DNA of 64,000 bases, taken from Saccharopolyspora_C sp047200635. Its GTDB lineage: Bacteria; Actinomycetota; Actinomycetes; Mycobacteriales; Pseudonocardiaceae. Below the pieces are notes generated by a model. That model saw only the letters and a list, made by a program, of their open reading frames with translations. It was not told the DNA's origin and did no database searches. Positions 35,403 through 43,849 of this stretch are shown here, piece after piece; the first letter of the stretch is position 1, and each line of letters starts with the position of its first letter. Made by a program: the position numbers and the translations under genes. Where the stretch lies: NCBI RefSeq assembly GCF_047200635.1, contig NZ_JBJZOI010000025.1, positions 1 through 64,000 on the forward strand, read 5' to 3'.

Positions 35403-36658
35403 TGGACGCCGACGTGGTGGTGTGCGGGGCCGGGGTGGCCGGGCTCGCCGCGGCCTGCGCGCTGAGCATCCGGGGGCTGCGGGTGCTGCTGCTGGAGAAG
35501 CAGGCCGAGCCGACCCGGATCGCGAAGGGCGAGGTGCTGCAGCCCGGCGCGCTGGGGGTGCTGCGGGAGTGGCACGTGGCGCAGCGGCTGGAGCTGCGCG
35601 GCGCCCTGCGGCTGGACCGGCTGGTGGCGCGGGATCCGGCGGGGACGCCGCTGATGGCGCTGGAGTACGACCGGCTGCGGGACCAGGAGCGGTGCCTGCT
35701 CGCGCACGACTACCCGGTGATCCTGGAAGCGCTCGAGGACCGGCTCGACGACCACGTGGAACTCCGCCGCGGGGTGCTGGTGCGCGACGTGCTGCGGGAA
35801 ACCACCGGCCGCGTCGCCGGGGTGCGCATCACCGAGGGCGGGCAGGAGCGGGAGGTGCGGGCGAAGCTCGTCGTCGCCGCCGACGGCCTGTCCTCCCGGC
35901 TGCGCAAGGTCGCCGGGATCGAGGTGCGGCGCGAGGAGTACCCGCACCGGCTGGCCGCCTTCGACATCGCCGACGCGCCCGAGGTCGAGCAGGACTTCTC
36001 GGCTTACGTGAGCGAACGCGGGCTGCGGCTGCGGTATCCGCTGCCCGGCGGCCGGGTCCGGCTGTACGTGCAGGTGGAGCCGGACGAGCTGCGCGGGCTG
36101 GGCCGGGACGCGATGGCGCGCTGGATCGACGAGCTGGTGCGCGACACCCCGGCGCTGGCTCCGCTGGCCGGAGCGCTGCGGGCCAGCGCGGCGAACCGGC
36201 AGGTGTTGCCGGTGTCGCGCTTCCTCGCCCCGCAGCTGGGGGTTCCCGGCCTGGCGCTGGTCGGCGAGACCGGGCACGCGGTGCACCCGATGGCGGCGCA
36301 GGGCATGAACACCTCGATCACCGATGCGGAGTGCCTCGCCCGGCACCTCGGCGGCGAGCTCACCCCGAGCTCGGTGGACGCCGCGGTCGGCGCTTACCAG
36401 CGGCAGCGGTTGCCCGAGCTGGTCCACATCGGGCAGACGAGCCACAACGCGGCGCGCATGATCACTGATCTGTCCTGGTCCGGGCGGGTCGTCGGGCGCC
36501 GCGCGCTGCGCTGCACGGGTGGCAACGAGCGGCTGCGCTACACGGTCATGCACAACATGGCCGGGCTCGGGCAGCACCGGCTGACCGTGCTCGACCGCCT
36601 GCATCAGATCGGCGTCCTCCCCGACCCTCGCGCCCACCGCCTCCCGACGTGGGCCTGA
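35402..36658 (+). CDS. FAD-dependent monooxygenase/epoxidase
   Basis: A 418-aa PHBH-fold flavoprotein. The dinucleotide motif is VVVCGAGVAGLAAA (G9, G11, G14), the DG motif is VVAADGLSSRLRK (161-162), and the FAD ribityl motif is LVGETGHAVHPMAAQGMN with GE in place of GD (288-289). The UbiH/squalene-epoxidase type and the position after a cyclase gene suggest epoxidation of the prenyl chain or hydroxylation of the ring, as in epoxide-initiated meroterpenoid cyclisations. The ATG overlaps the cyclase stop by 1 nt. It is the last operon gene, followed at 13 nt by repeat cluster C. Confidence 0.9.
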   Translation: MDADVVVCGAGVAGLAAACALSIRGLRVLLLEKQAEPTRIAKGEVLQPGALGVLREWHVAQRLELRGALRLDRLVARDPAGTPLMALEYDRLRDQERCLLAHDYPVILEALEDRLDDHVELRRGVLVRDVLRETTGRVAGVRITEGGQEREVRAKLVVAADGLSSRLRKVAGIEVRREEYPHRLAAFDIADAPEVEQDFSAYVSERGLRLRYPLPGGRVRLYVQVEPDELRGLGRDAMARWIDELVRDTPALAPLAGALRASAANRQVLPVSRFLAPQLGVPGLALVGETGHAVHPMAAQGMNTSITDAECLARHLGGELTPSSVDAAVGAYQRQRLPELVHIGQTSHNAARMITDLSWSGRVVGRRALRCTGGNERLRYTVMHNMAGLGQHRLTVLDRLHQIGVLPDPRAHRLPTWA

Positions 36659-36670
36659 GCGCCGGTTCCG

Positions 36671-36953
36671 GTGAACGGACCGTTCGTCCCGAAGCCCTGG
36701 TCGAACGGTCCGTTCACCACCCGGTGCGCCGGGAACGGCCGGAGCGCTCCGGGGTGAACGGCCCGTTCGTCCCATCGCACTGGTCGAACGGTCCGTTCAC
36801 CCGGAACCGGCGCGCGGCGGGGTGAACGGACCCCTCGACCAACGGGTTCGGACGAACAGACCGTTCACCCACCGAACAGCCCTCCCGAAGCGCCGAACGG
36901 GACGGGGTGAACGGACCCTTCGTCCAACGGGTTCGGACGAACGGGCCGTTCAC
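36671..36953. repeat. Repeat cluster C: four 47-bp double-dyad elements
   Basis: Copies at 36671-36717, 36754-36800, 36822-36868 and 36907-36953, all 47 bp. They fill the 311-bp gap between the convergent monooxygenase and SMP-30 genes. Copy 1 has a GTCC/GGTC variation near the loop; copy 3 is the most diverged (CCCCTCGACC, AACAGACC). Confidence 0.93.
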
Positions 36954-36969
36954 CCGGAGGAGGTGCTGG

Positions 36970-37818
36970 TCAGCCGGCGAAGGAGTGGGAGCGGAGGCCG
37001 GTGCCGATGCCGGGCAGGACGAGGACCGCGCCGTCCTCCGACGCCGGGTCGGCCAGGCCTTCCCGGGCCGTGGTGACGTAGAGGTCGGTGAGGTCCTCCC
37101 CGCCGAAGCAGCACCCGGTCGGTCGCCGCGCGGGCAGCGGCACGGCCAGGTCCAGCCGCCCGTCCGGCGCGTACCGCCGCACCTCACCGCGGTCCCGCAC
37201 CGCGATCCACGCCGCCCCGGCCGCGTCGGTGCACAACCCGGCGGGCGTGCCGTCCACCTCGAACGCGGTCCGGCGTCCGGAGGCGCTGCCGGACACGGGG
37301 TCGACCGCCAGCACCTCGACCCGCCGGGTGGTGCTGTCGACGAGGTAGAGCTGAGCGTCGTCGGGCCCGAAGGCGAGTCCGTTGGCCGCCCGGAGCCCGC
37401 TGAGCACGACGTGCGCCGTCCCGGCCGCGTCCACCCGGACCAGCCAGCCGTCGCCGCTCTCGTCCTCACGCACCGTGTTGGCCCAGAGTCGCCCGCACGT
37501 GTCGACGGTGCTCTCCCCGGCCCGCACCCCGGGCCGCGCCCAGAAGGTCAGCCAGGTGCGCCGCTCCCCGTCGGCGTCGTAGAGCGCGACCCCGTCGTCG
37601 AGGTGCAGCAGCAGTCCACCGCGCGAGCGCGGCTTGGCGGCGGCGACCTGTTGCGGGACCTCCATGCAGTGATCGGCGTCGTCGGGCGCGTAGCGGTGCA
37701 CGGTGCGGGACCGCAGATCGGTCCACAGCAGGCTGGCGGTGCCCGCGTCCCAGGTGGGCCCGTGTCCGAACGCTGCTTGGGCGAGCACGGCCGGTTCGGC
37801 CCGTGCGGTGGTGGGCAC
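36970..37818 (-). CDS. SMP-30/gluconolactonase family protein
   Basis: A 282-aa six-bladed beta-propeller lactonase. Seen: GHGPTWDAGTASLLWTDL (first blade, Glu usually at the metal site), STVDTCGRLWANT, SGLRAANGLAFGPDD with the Asn ligand, LYLVDSTTRRVEV with the Asp ligand, and PTGCCFGGEDLTDLYVTTA near the end. It hydrolyses sugar lactones such as gluconolactone with a divalent metal; the real substrate is not determined. GTG start. It diverges from the rhomboid gene. Confidence 0.92.
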   Translation of the reverse strand: MPTTARAEPAVLAQAAFGHGPTWDAGTASLLWTDLRSRTVHRYAPDDADHCMEVPQQVAAAKPRSRGGLLLHLDDGVALYDADGERRTWLTFWARPGVRAGESTVDTCGRLWANTVREDESGDGWLVRVDAAGTAHVVLSGLRAANGLAFGPDDAQLYLVDSTTRRVEVLAVDPVSGSASGRRTAFEVDGTPAGLCTDAAGAAWIAVRDRGEVRRYAPDGRLDLAVPLPARRPTGCCFGGEDLTDLYVTTAREGLADPASEDGAVLVLPGIGTGLRSHSFAG

Positions 37819-37912
37819 CGCGGCTCCCTCCGGGGATCGGCTTGGACGGTCCGGGAGCCTATCGCGATCATCATCGAGTCACCCTCCGCCCGATTCGCGT
37901 AATCTCGACCGG

Positions 37913-38542
37913 GTGACGAACCAGCCCGCCCGGCAGCGGCCGCGCGTCCTCCCGCAGAAGCCGATCAGGGCCGCGATCCAGATGTCGATCATGGTCGCCG
38001 TCCTGTGGGTCATCGAGTTCTGGGACCAGGCCACCGGTGAGCACCTGGACGCGAACGGGATCGTGCCGCACCGGCTCGACGGGTTGGACGGCGTGCTCTG
38101 GGCGCCGCTGCTGCACGCGGGCTTCGCGCACCTGATGTCGAACACCATCCCGCTGCTGGTCCTGGGCTGGCTGCTGCTGGCCAACGGGGTGCGGCAGTTC
38201 GTCGCGGTCACGGCGGTGGTGTGGCTCGTCGCGGGCCTGGGCACCTGGCTGATCGCCACCGGGCCCTCGACGCACGTGGGCGCCTCGGGGGTGGCGTTCG
38301 GCTGGATGGTGTTCCTGCTGGTGCGCGGCTTCTTCGCGCGCAGCTTCGGGCAGATCGTGGTGGCGGTCGTGCTGTTCTTCTACTGGGGCGGCATGTTGTG
38401 GGGCGTGCTGCCCAGCTCCCCGCTGGTCTCCTGGCAGGGCCACCTCTGCGGCGCGCTCGGCGGGCTGCTCGCGGCCTGGTTGGTGGCGCGCGGCACTCGT
38501 GAGCGGACCCGGGGGAGCACGCCTGGCACACTGGCCGCGTGA
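37913..38542 (+). CDS. Rhomboid family intramembrane serine protease
   Basis: A 209-aa six-helix rhomboid. The catalytic Ser is in GASGVAFGW and the His in GHLCGALGG; the oxyanion region is HAGFAHLMSNTIPLLVLG. It cleaves membrane proteins within or near the bilayer. It is the first gene of a compact run with murI and the MBL gene; its end overlaps murI by 4 nt. In mycobacteria the homologous gene follows cysM and precedes murI. Here cysM is 16 kb away in opposite orientation. Confidence 0.94.
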   Translation: MTNQPARQRPRVLPQKPIRAAIQMSIMVAVLWVIEFWDQATGEHLDANGIVPHRLDGLDGVLWAPLLHAGFAHLMSNTIPLLVLGWLLLANGVRQFVAVTAVVWLVAGLGTWLIATGPSTHVGASGVAFGWMVFLLVRGFFARSFGQIVVAVVLFFYWGGMLWGVLPSSPLVSWQGHLCGALGGLLAAWLVARGTRERTRGSTPGTLAA

Positions 38543-39354
38543 CGAACGCGCCGATCGGGATCTTCGACTCCGGGGTCGGTGGGCTCACCGTCGCCCGCGC
38601 CGTGCTCGACCAGCTTCCGGGCGAGGCGATCCGCTACGTGGGCGACACCGCGAACGCCCCCTACGGCCCCCGCCCGCTGGCCGACATCCGCGCCCGCACC
38701 CTGGCGTTCACCGACTCGCTCGTCGAGGGCGGGGTGAAGGCGCTGGTCATCGCCTGCAACACGGCCTCGGCGGCCTGCCTGCGGGATGCCCGCGAGCGCT
38801 ACGACATCCCGGTCGTGGAGGTGGTGCTGCCCGCCGTGCGGCGCGCGGTCGCCACCACCCGGAACAACCGGGTCGGCGTGATCGGGACCGAGGCCACCAT
38901 CCGCTCGCTGGCCTACGACGACGCCTTCACGGCCGCGCCGCAGGTGCGGCTGACCACGGCCGCCTGCCCCCGGTTCGCGGACTTCGTCGAGCGCGGCATC
39001 ACCAGCGGGCGCCAGGTCCTCGGGCTGGCCCAGAGCTACCTGGACCCGTTGCAGCGCGCCGACGTGGACACCCTGGTGCTGGGCTGCACGCACTACCCGC
39101 TGCTGACGGGTGTGCTGCAGCTCGCGATGGGTGACCAGGTCACCCTCGTCTCCAGCGCGGAGGAGACCGCGAAGGACGTGGTGCGGGTGCTCACCGAGCT
39201 CGACCTGCTGACCGAGCGGGACGACGAGCCGGAGCACGAGTTCCGCGCCACGGGCGATCCGGACCGGTTCACCAGGTTGGCGCGGCGCTTCCTGGGGCCG
39301 ATGGCCGCGTTCGGGTCCGTCGAGGCGTTCGCCGTGGCAGGCTCGTCGCTGTGA
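38539..39354 (+). CDS. murI: Glutamate racemase
   Basis: Cofactor-independent racemase supplying D-glutamate for peptidoglycan. Seen: GIFDSGVGGLTVARAV, VGDTANAPYG, the first catalytic Cys in ACNTASAAC, and the second in LGCTHYPLL. Length 271 aa is standard. The GTG overlaps the rhomboid stop; the end overlaps the MBL gene by 4 nt. Confidence 0.97.
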   Translation: MTNAPIGIFDSGVGGLTVARAVLDQLPGEAIRYVGDTANAPYGPRPLADIRARTLAFTDSLVEGGVKALVIACNTASAACLRDARERYDIPVVEVVLPAVRRAVATTRNNRVGVIGTEATIRSLAYDDAFTAAPQVRLTTAACPRFADFVERGITSGRQVLGLAQSYLDPLQRADVDTLVLGCTHYPLLTGVLQLAMGDQVTLVSSAEETAKDVVRVLTELDLLTERDDEPEHEFRATGDPDRFTRLARRFLGPMAAFGSVEAFAVAGSSL

Positions 39355-40118
39355 AGCTGACGATCCTCGGGTGCTCCGGCAGCCTGCCCCGGCCGGACTC
39401 GCCCGCATCCGGCTACCTGGTCGAGTCGGGCGGAACGCGGATCGCGCTGGACCTGGGCAACGGCACCGTCGGTGCCCTGCAGCGGCACCTGGACCCGTTC
39501 GAGCTGGACGGGTTGTTCCTCAGCCACCTGCACCCGGACCACTGCTCGGACTTCGGGGCGCTGACCGTGCTGCGCCGCTACCACCCCGATCCGCCGCGCG
39601 ACCCGGAGCGCAGCAGGCTCCCCGTGTTCGGCCCGCCGGAGACCGAGCAGCGGCTCGCCCGGCTCTACGCGCCGAACGCGGCGGAACTCGCCGAGGCGGA
39701 CCTGACCGACGTCTACGAGTTCCGGAGCTTCGACGCGCCCGCCGAGGTGGGAGATTTCCGGGTGACGGCGCTGCCGGTGGACCACCTGTGCCCGGCCTGG
39801 GGCTTCCGGGTGGCGGCCGAGGGCCGGGTGCTGGTCTACACCGGTGACACCGGCCCGTGCGCGGCGGTGGAGGAGCTGGCGCGGGACGCGGACGTGCTGC
39901 TCTCCGAGGCCTCCTGGACGGATTCCCCGGAACGCCCGGACGGCGTGCACCTGTCCGGCAGGCAGGCGGCGCGCGTCGCCAAGCGGGCGGGGGCGCGGCA
40001 GCTGCTGCTGACCCACCTGCAACCGTGGACGGACCCGGAGGAGATCCTGCGGGAGGCGACCGAGGAGTTCGACGGGCCGGTGCGGGTCGTCGAAGCGGGC
40101 CAGCACCATTCGATCTGA
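39351..40118 (+). CDS. MBL-fold metallohydrolase (Rv1339-like)
   Basis: A 255-aa metallo-beta-lactamase-fold enzyme with the metal motif SHLHPDHCSDF, an Asp-bearing VYTGDTGPC and a C-terminal TGG-type His region (LLTHLQPW). The synteny (murI before, rph-rdgB after) matches mycobacterial Rv1339, reported as an atypical cAMP phosphodiesterase. That makes a cyclic-nucleotide or phosphodiester hydrolase the best guess. GTG start with 4-nt overlap to murI. Confidence 0.9.
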   Translation: MKLTILGCSGSLPRPDSPASGYLVESGGTRIALDLGNGTVGALQRHLDPFELDGLFLSHLHPDHCSDFGALTVLRRYHPDPPRDPERSRLPVFGPPETEQRLARLYAPNAAELAEADLTDVYEFRSFDAPAEVGDFRVTALPVDHLCPAWGFRVAAEGRVLVYTGDTGPCAAVEELARDADVLLSEASWTDSPERPDGVHLSGRQAARVAKRAGARQLLLTHLQPWTDPEEILREATEEFDGPVRVVEAGQHHSI

Positions 40119-40152
40119 GTGAACGCGGACGTTCGCGCTGGAAGGGGCAAGG

Positions 40153-40572
40153 ATGACGATCACGGCCGTGTGGTCGATCGCGTCGACGGCGGATGCGAAC
40201 GCGGGTGACGGGCTCACCCTCACCGAGCCCGGCGAGGTCGACGAGCTGGTGCGGCGGCTCGCGGAGCCGGGCGCGGGCCCGGCGACGATCTGGCACGAAG
40301 GCCGGGAGCTGGCCGACTCCGCGACGCAGATGCTCGACCACGATGTGATCGCCGCGGTGTCCGGGGGTTACGGCTACCTGAGCCACTTCGACGCCGATCA
40401 CGACTTCGCGGTGCTCGCGGGCGATCCGGAGTCACCCGCGTTGAGCAGCGAGGACGTCGAGTTCCCCGCGGGCAGCGGGGTGGCCCCGGAGGTGCTGGCG
40501 GCCGCGCTGCGCGACTTCCTGGACACCGGGCGGCGACCGCGCGCCGTGGAGTGGCGCAGCGTCGACTGGTAG
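40153..40572 (+). CDS. Imm1-like immunity family protein
   Basis: A 139-aa acidic protein. Features of the Imm1 immunity family: short N-terminal strand, EVDELVRRLAEPG helix, YGYLSHF and DHDFAVLAGD strands, EDVEFPAGSGVAPEVLAAALRDFL and the typical ending TGRRPRAVEWRSVDW. Imm1 proteins protect against deaminase-type polymorphic toxins. No toxin gene is adjacent, so it may be an orphan or serve another role. It sits between the MBL gene and rph, where mycobacteria have no such gene. The ATG follows GGAAGGGGCAAGG. Confidence 0.75.
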   Translation: MTITAVWSIASTADANAGDGLTLTEPGEVDELVRRLAEPGAGPATIWHEGRELADSATQMLDHDVIAAVSGGYGYLSHFDADHDFAVLAGDPESPALSSEDVEFPAGSGVAPEVLAAALRDFLDTGRRPRAVEWRSVDW

Positions 40573-40620
40573 CCGACCCGCCGCGCGAAGCGGCCGTCAG
40601 CGGGCGGTTAGGGTGGGCGC

Positions 40621-41376
40621 GTGGCGAGAGCGGACGGGCGGAGCGACGACGCGCTCCGGGAAGTGCGAATCACCCGCGGCTACCAGGACTGGCCCGCTGG
40701 CTCGGTCCTGGTCGAGTTCGGGAAGACCCGCGTGCTGTGCGCGGCGAGCGTGCAGGACGGGGTGCCGCGCTGGCGCGCCGGTTCCGGCCTCGGCTGGGTG
40801 ACCGCCGAGTACGCGATGCTGCCCTCGGCCACGAACACCCGTGGCGTGCGCGAGTCCGTGAAGGGCCGCATCGGCGGCCGCACCCACGAGATCAGCAGGC
40901 TCATCGGCCGTTCGCTGCGCGCCTGCATCGACCTCGCCGCGCTGGGCGAGAACACCATCGCCCTGGACTGCGACGTGATCCAGGCGGACGGCGGCACCCG
41001 CACCGCGGCGATCACCGGTGCGTACGTGGCGCTCGCCGACGCGATCACCTGGCTGAGCGCGGCGCGCAGGCTCTCCGACCCGAAGCCGCTGTCCTGCTCC
41101 ATCGCCGCGGTCAGCGTCGGCGTGGTGGACGGCCGGGTCCGGTTGGACCTCCCCTACGAGGAGGACTCCCGCGCCGAGGTGGACATGAACGTGGTCGCCA
41201 CCGACCACGGGACCCTCGTCGAGGTGCAGGGCACCGGGGAGGGTGCGACCTTCCCGCGCTCCACGCTGGACACGATGCTCGACTTCGCGCTGGACGGCTG
41301 CGCCGAGCTGGCCCGCAAGCAGACCGAGGCGCTGGCCGCCCCGTACCCCGGCGAGCTGCCCGGCGGTGCCCGGTGA
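40621..41376 (+). CDS. rph: Ribonuclease PH
   Basis: A phosphorolytic 3'-5' exoribonuclease that trims tRNA 3' ends. Seen: VRITRGYQDWPAGSVLVEFG, AEYAMLPSAT, RGGRTHEISRLIGRSLRAC-type phosphate-binding region (here IGGRTHEISRLIGRSLRA), DCDVIQADGGTRTAAITGA and EVQGTGEGATF. Length 251 aa. The GTG start gives the conserved RADGR N terminus. It overlaps rdgB by 4 nt. Confidence 0.97.
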   Translation: MARADGRSDDALREVRITRGYQDWPAGSVLVEFGKTRVLCAASVQDGVPRWRAGSGLGWVTAEYAMLPSATNTRGVRESVKGRIGGRTHEISRLIGRSLRACIDLAALGENTIALDCDVIQADGGTRTAAITGAYVALADAITWLSAARRLSDPKPLSCSIAAVSVGVVDGRVRLDLPYEEDSRAEVDMNVVATDHGTLVEVQGTGEGATFPRSTLDTMLDFALDGCAELARKQTEALAAPYPGELPGGAR

Positions 41377-41987
41377 CGCGCCTGCTGCTCGCGACCCGCA
41401 ACGCGAAGAAGCTCGTCGAGCTGCGGCGCATCCTCGAAGCCGAGGGCGTCAGCGGCGTCGAGGTCATCGGGCTGGACGAGGTCGCGGAGTTCCCGGAGGC
41501 CCCCGAGACGGGTGCGACCTTCGAGGAGAACGCCGTGGCGAAGGCCGCCGACGCGGCCCGCGCTTCCGGGCTGCCCGCCGTGGCCGACGACTCCGGTCTG
41601 TCGGTGGAGGCGCTCAACGACATGCCCGGGGTGCTCTCCGCCCGCTGGTGCGGCAGGCACGGCGACGACCAGGCGAACCTGGAACTGCTGCTGGGCCAGG
41701 TCAAGGACGTGCCCGACGAGCGGCGCGGTGGTGCTTTCGTGTCGGCGGCCGCCCTGGTGCTGCCGGACGGCACGGAGACCGTGGTTCGCGGCGAGTGGCC
41801 CGGCACCGTGACCCGCGCACCGCGCGGCGAGAACGGCTTCGGCTACGACCCGATCTTCGTCCCGGAGGGCGAGACCCGGACGGCCGCGGAGCTCTCCGCG
41901 GAGGAGAAGGACGCGGACTCGCACCGGGGTCGGGCCTTGCGGTTGTTGTTGCCGACGCTGCGGAAGCTGGCCGAGCAGGAGCAGTAG
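41373..41987 (+). CDS. rdgB: XTP/dITP diphosphatase (RdgB/HAM1)
   Basis: Removes deaminated purine nucleotides (XTP, dITP) from the pool. Seen: LLLATRNAKKLVELRRIL, TGATFEENAVAKA, VADDSGLSVEAL, GENGFGYDPIFVPEG and a terminal SHRGRALRLL. Length 204 aa. The GTG overlaps the rph stop. It ends the rhomboid-rdgB run. Confidence 0.97.
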   Translation: MTRLLLATRNAKKLVELRRILEAEGVSGVEVIGLDEVAEFPEAPETGATFEENAVAKAADAARASGLPAVADDSGLSVEALNDMPGVLSARWCGRHGDDQANLELLLGQVKDVPDERRGGAFVSAAALVLPDGTETVVRGEWPGTVTRAPRGENGFGYDPIFVPEGETRTAAELSAEEKDADSHRGRALRLLLPTLRKLAEQEQ

Positions 41988-42850
41988 GCGGCGCGCGCGT
42001 GGCGGCCGGGGATCGCTTCGCTCCGGGAACCCGTTCCGGTCTCGTCTTCTCGACGGCCATCTCCGCCCGCACCCGCACCACGTGATCGTCCGCGGGCCGG
42101 TGGCGCCCCTCGATGAGCGGCAGGACCTCCGGTCCCGCGCCGCGCCCCCAGCGATCGTGCAGATCCCGGCCGGGCTCTGCGACAGCGCCGCCTCCGCGAT
42201 CCGGTCCGGCGCGCGCACCAGCGGATCGCGGTCCGGGCTCCGCGCTGGTGCGCTGCGGGTGAGGCCGCGAGGCGACGTCCCGGCGCGCACCGGACGGGCC
42301 GCCGCGCCCGGCACCTCGTCCCGCCGGCCCGAGAACTTCCGCCCGGCGCTGGCCACCTTGCCCTCCGCCGCAGCGCGCTGACCCCACGGCCAGCGGTCCA
42401 CGTGACGACCGCGCGGGAGCGCAGCGGCCGTCCGGCGAGGGCTCCGCCCGGTTCCGCCGGACCCGCGCCTCGATCCGCCCGCGTCCAGCCGGGGCCTCCA
42501 GCTCTCCGGAACCGGCGTGCTCCGGGGAGGGGCGTTGGCGTCGCCTCGGCCGAACCGGGTTGCCGCCAGGTGGGGCAGTGCGGCGCGGGCCCTCTGTGAC
42601 CTGGGACGGGTCCGCCGGGCGGGGCGTAACGGCGGTGGGCGGTGCGACGAAGTGCCGAGTGGGGCCGCCGAGATCGATGCTCGGAGCCCGGCCCACCCCG
42701 CGGCCGGATGGGCACGACGCGGGCCTGGCCCTCGCTGATCCGCGCGAGGCGCCCGTTCGACGCATCGCCGAGTCGCCGCCGCGCGGCTCACCCGCGAACC
42801 GCCCCGGCACGGCTCGCGACCCAACTCCGCCCGTCGAAGGAGAAACGTCG
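41988..42850. other. Long non-coding region, possibly holding a decayed minus-strand gene
   Basis: About 860 bases with no gene I can support. On the minus strand, between about 42270 and 42010, two frames joined by a shift read DPLVRAPDRIAEAALSQSPAG and then LPLIEGRHRPADDHVVRVRA and EMAVEKTRPERVPGA. This is less Arg/Pro-biased than a shadow frame and may be the C-terminal part of a dead gene of unknown family. Confidence 0.35.
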
Positions 42851-43009
42851 ATGAAGCCCTGGTTCGTGTGCGCCTCCGTCGGTGTCGCGTCCGCCGCCGT
42901 CACCTTCAGCGTCCTCACCGCGCTGCACGCCGCGAACTCGCTCGGTGCTCCCGCGCCGCGCGTTCCGCCGGAGCCCGGGCGGACCGAGCCGCGCCTCGTC
43001 CAGGTCTGA
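42851..43009 (+). CDS. Small single-span membrane or exported protein, 52 aa
   Basis: The ATG follows AAGGAG at 9 nt. The product has a short N terminus (MKPWF), a hydrophobic segment of about 20 residues (CASVGVASAAVTFSVLTAL) and a Pro/Arg-rich tail. It looks like an uncleaved signal anchor or secreted peptide. No family is recognised. A similar-sized protein with the same layout is encoded at 44739-44900. Confidence 0.6.
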   Translation: MKPWFVCASVGVASAAVTFSVLTALHAANSLGAPAPRVPPEPGRTEPRLVQV

Positions 43010-43084
43010 TCCGGAGGCCCCCGCCACTGTGACGGGCGTCGCCCCGCACCCCGGTGCGCGGTCGGCAGCGGTTAGGTTCCGCTG

Positions 43085-43843
43085 GTGTTCAGCGAATGGA
43101 TCGAGCTGCTGGGACTGATCGTCGTGGGATTCCTCTCCGGGGGGATCAACGCCGTGGCGGGTGGCGGATCGCTGCTGGTGTTCCCCGCCCTGCTCGCCAC
43201 CGGGATGCCGCCGCTGGTCGCCAACGTGACGAACTCCGTCGCGCAGGGGCCGGGGTTCGTCGGCGCCGCGATCAGCCAGCGCGCGGACCTGGGGGGCGCG
43301 CCACAGCGGCTGCGGTGGACCTCGATCGCGGCGGCCGCCGGCGCGGTGATCGGCTGCGTGCTGCTGATGGTGCTGCCCGGCTCGGTGTTCGACGCGGTGG
43401 TGCCCGCGCTGGTCGGGCTGTCCGCGGTGCTCATGGCCTTCCAGAACACGATCAAGCGCTGGCTCCGGCACCCGGAGGGCGGTGGACCTGACCGGTTGGT
43501 GGCGCTCACCGCCGGGATCTTCTTCGCCTCGATCTACGGCGGCTACTTCGGCGGGGCGCGCAGCGTCATCCTCATCGCGATCCTGGCCGTCGCGGTGAAC
43601 GACTCGATGCGCAGGCTCAACGCGCTCAAGAGCTGGCTGGGGTTGATCGGCAGCGCGGTGACGTTCGTGGTGTACGCGCTGATCGCGCCGGTCGACTGGG
43701 TGGCGGTGCTGACATTGGTGCCGACGACGGTGCTCGGCGGGTACGCGGGCGGCAAGCTGGCGCAGCGGTTGCCCGCGACGCTGCTGCGCTACCTGGTCGT
43801 CGTCATCGCCGCCGGCGTCGCGGTCTACCTCGTCCTCGACTGA
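43085..43843 (+). CDS. TSUP family transporter (TauE/SafE)
   Basis: A 252-aa membrane protein with seven to eight helices. The typical first motif is GFLSGGINAVAGGGSLLVFPALLATG, and the second-half counterpart is GIFFASIYGGYFGGARSVILIAILA. The family moves sulfite, sulfoacetate and other organic anions; the substrate is not determined. GTG start. It is followed at 7 nt by repeat cluster D. Confidence 0.93.
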   Translation: MFSEWIELLGLIVVGFLSGGINAVAGGGSLLVFPALLATGMPPLVANVTNSVAQGPGFVGAAISQRADLGGAPQRLRWTSIAAAAGAVIGCVLLMVLPGSVFDAVVPALVGLSAVLMAFQNTIKRWLRHPEGGGPDRLVALTAGIFFASIYGGYFGGARSVILIAILAVAVNDSMRRLNALKSWLGLIGSAVTFVVYALIAPVDWVAVLTLVPTTVLGGYAGGKLAQRLPATLLRYLVVVIAAGVAVYLVLD

Positions 43844-43849
43844 TCCGGA

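Noticed and set aside
40116..40140. GTGAACGCGGACGTTCGC after the MBL gene as a half repeat element
   Set aside because: It has a small dyad similar in style but lacks the GGACCG core and a second arm at the right distance.
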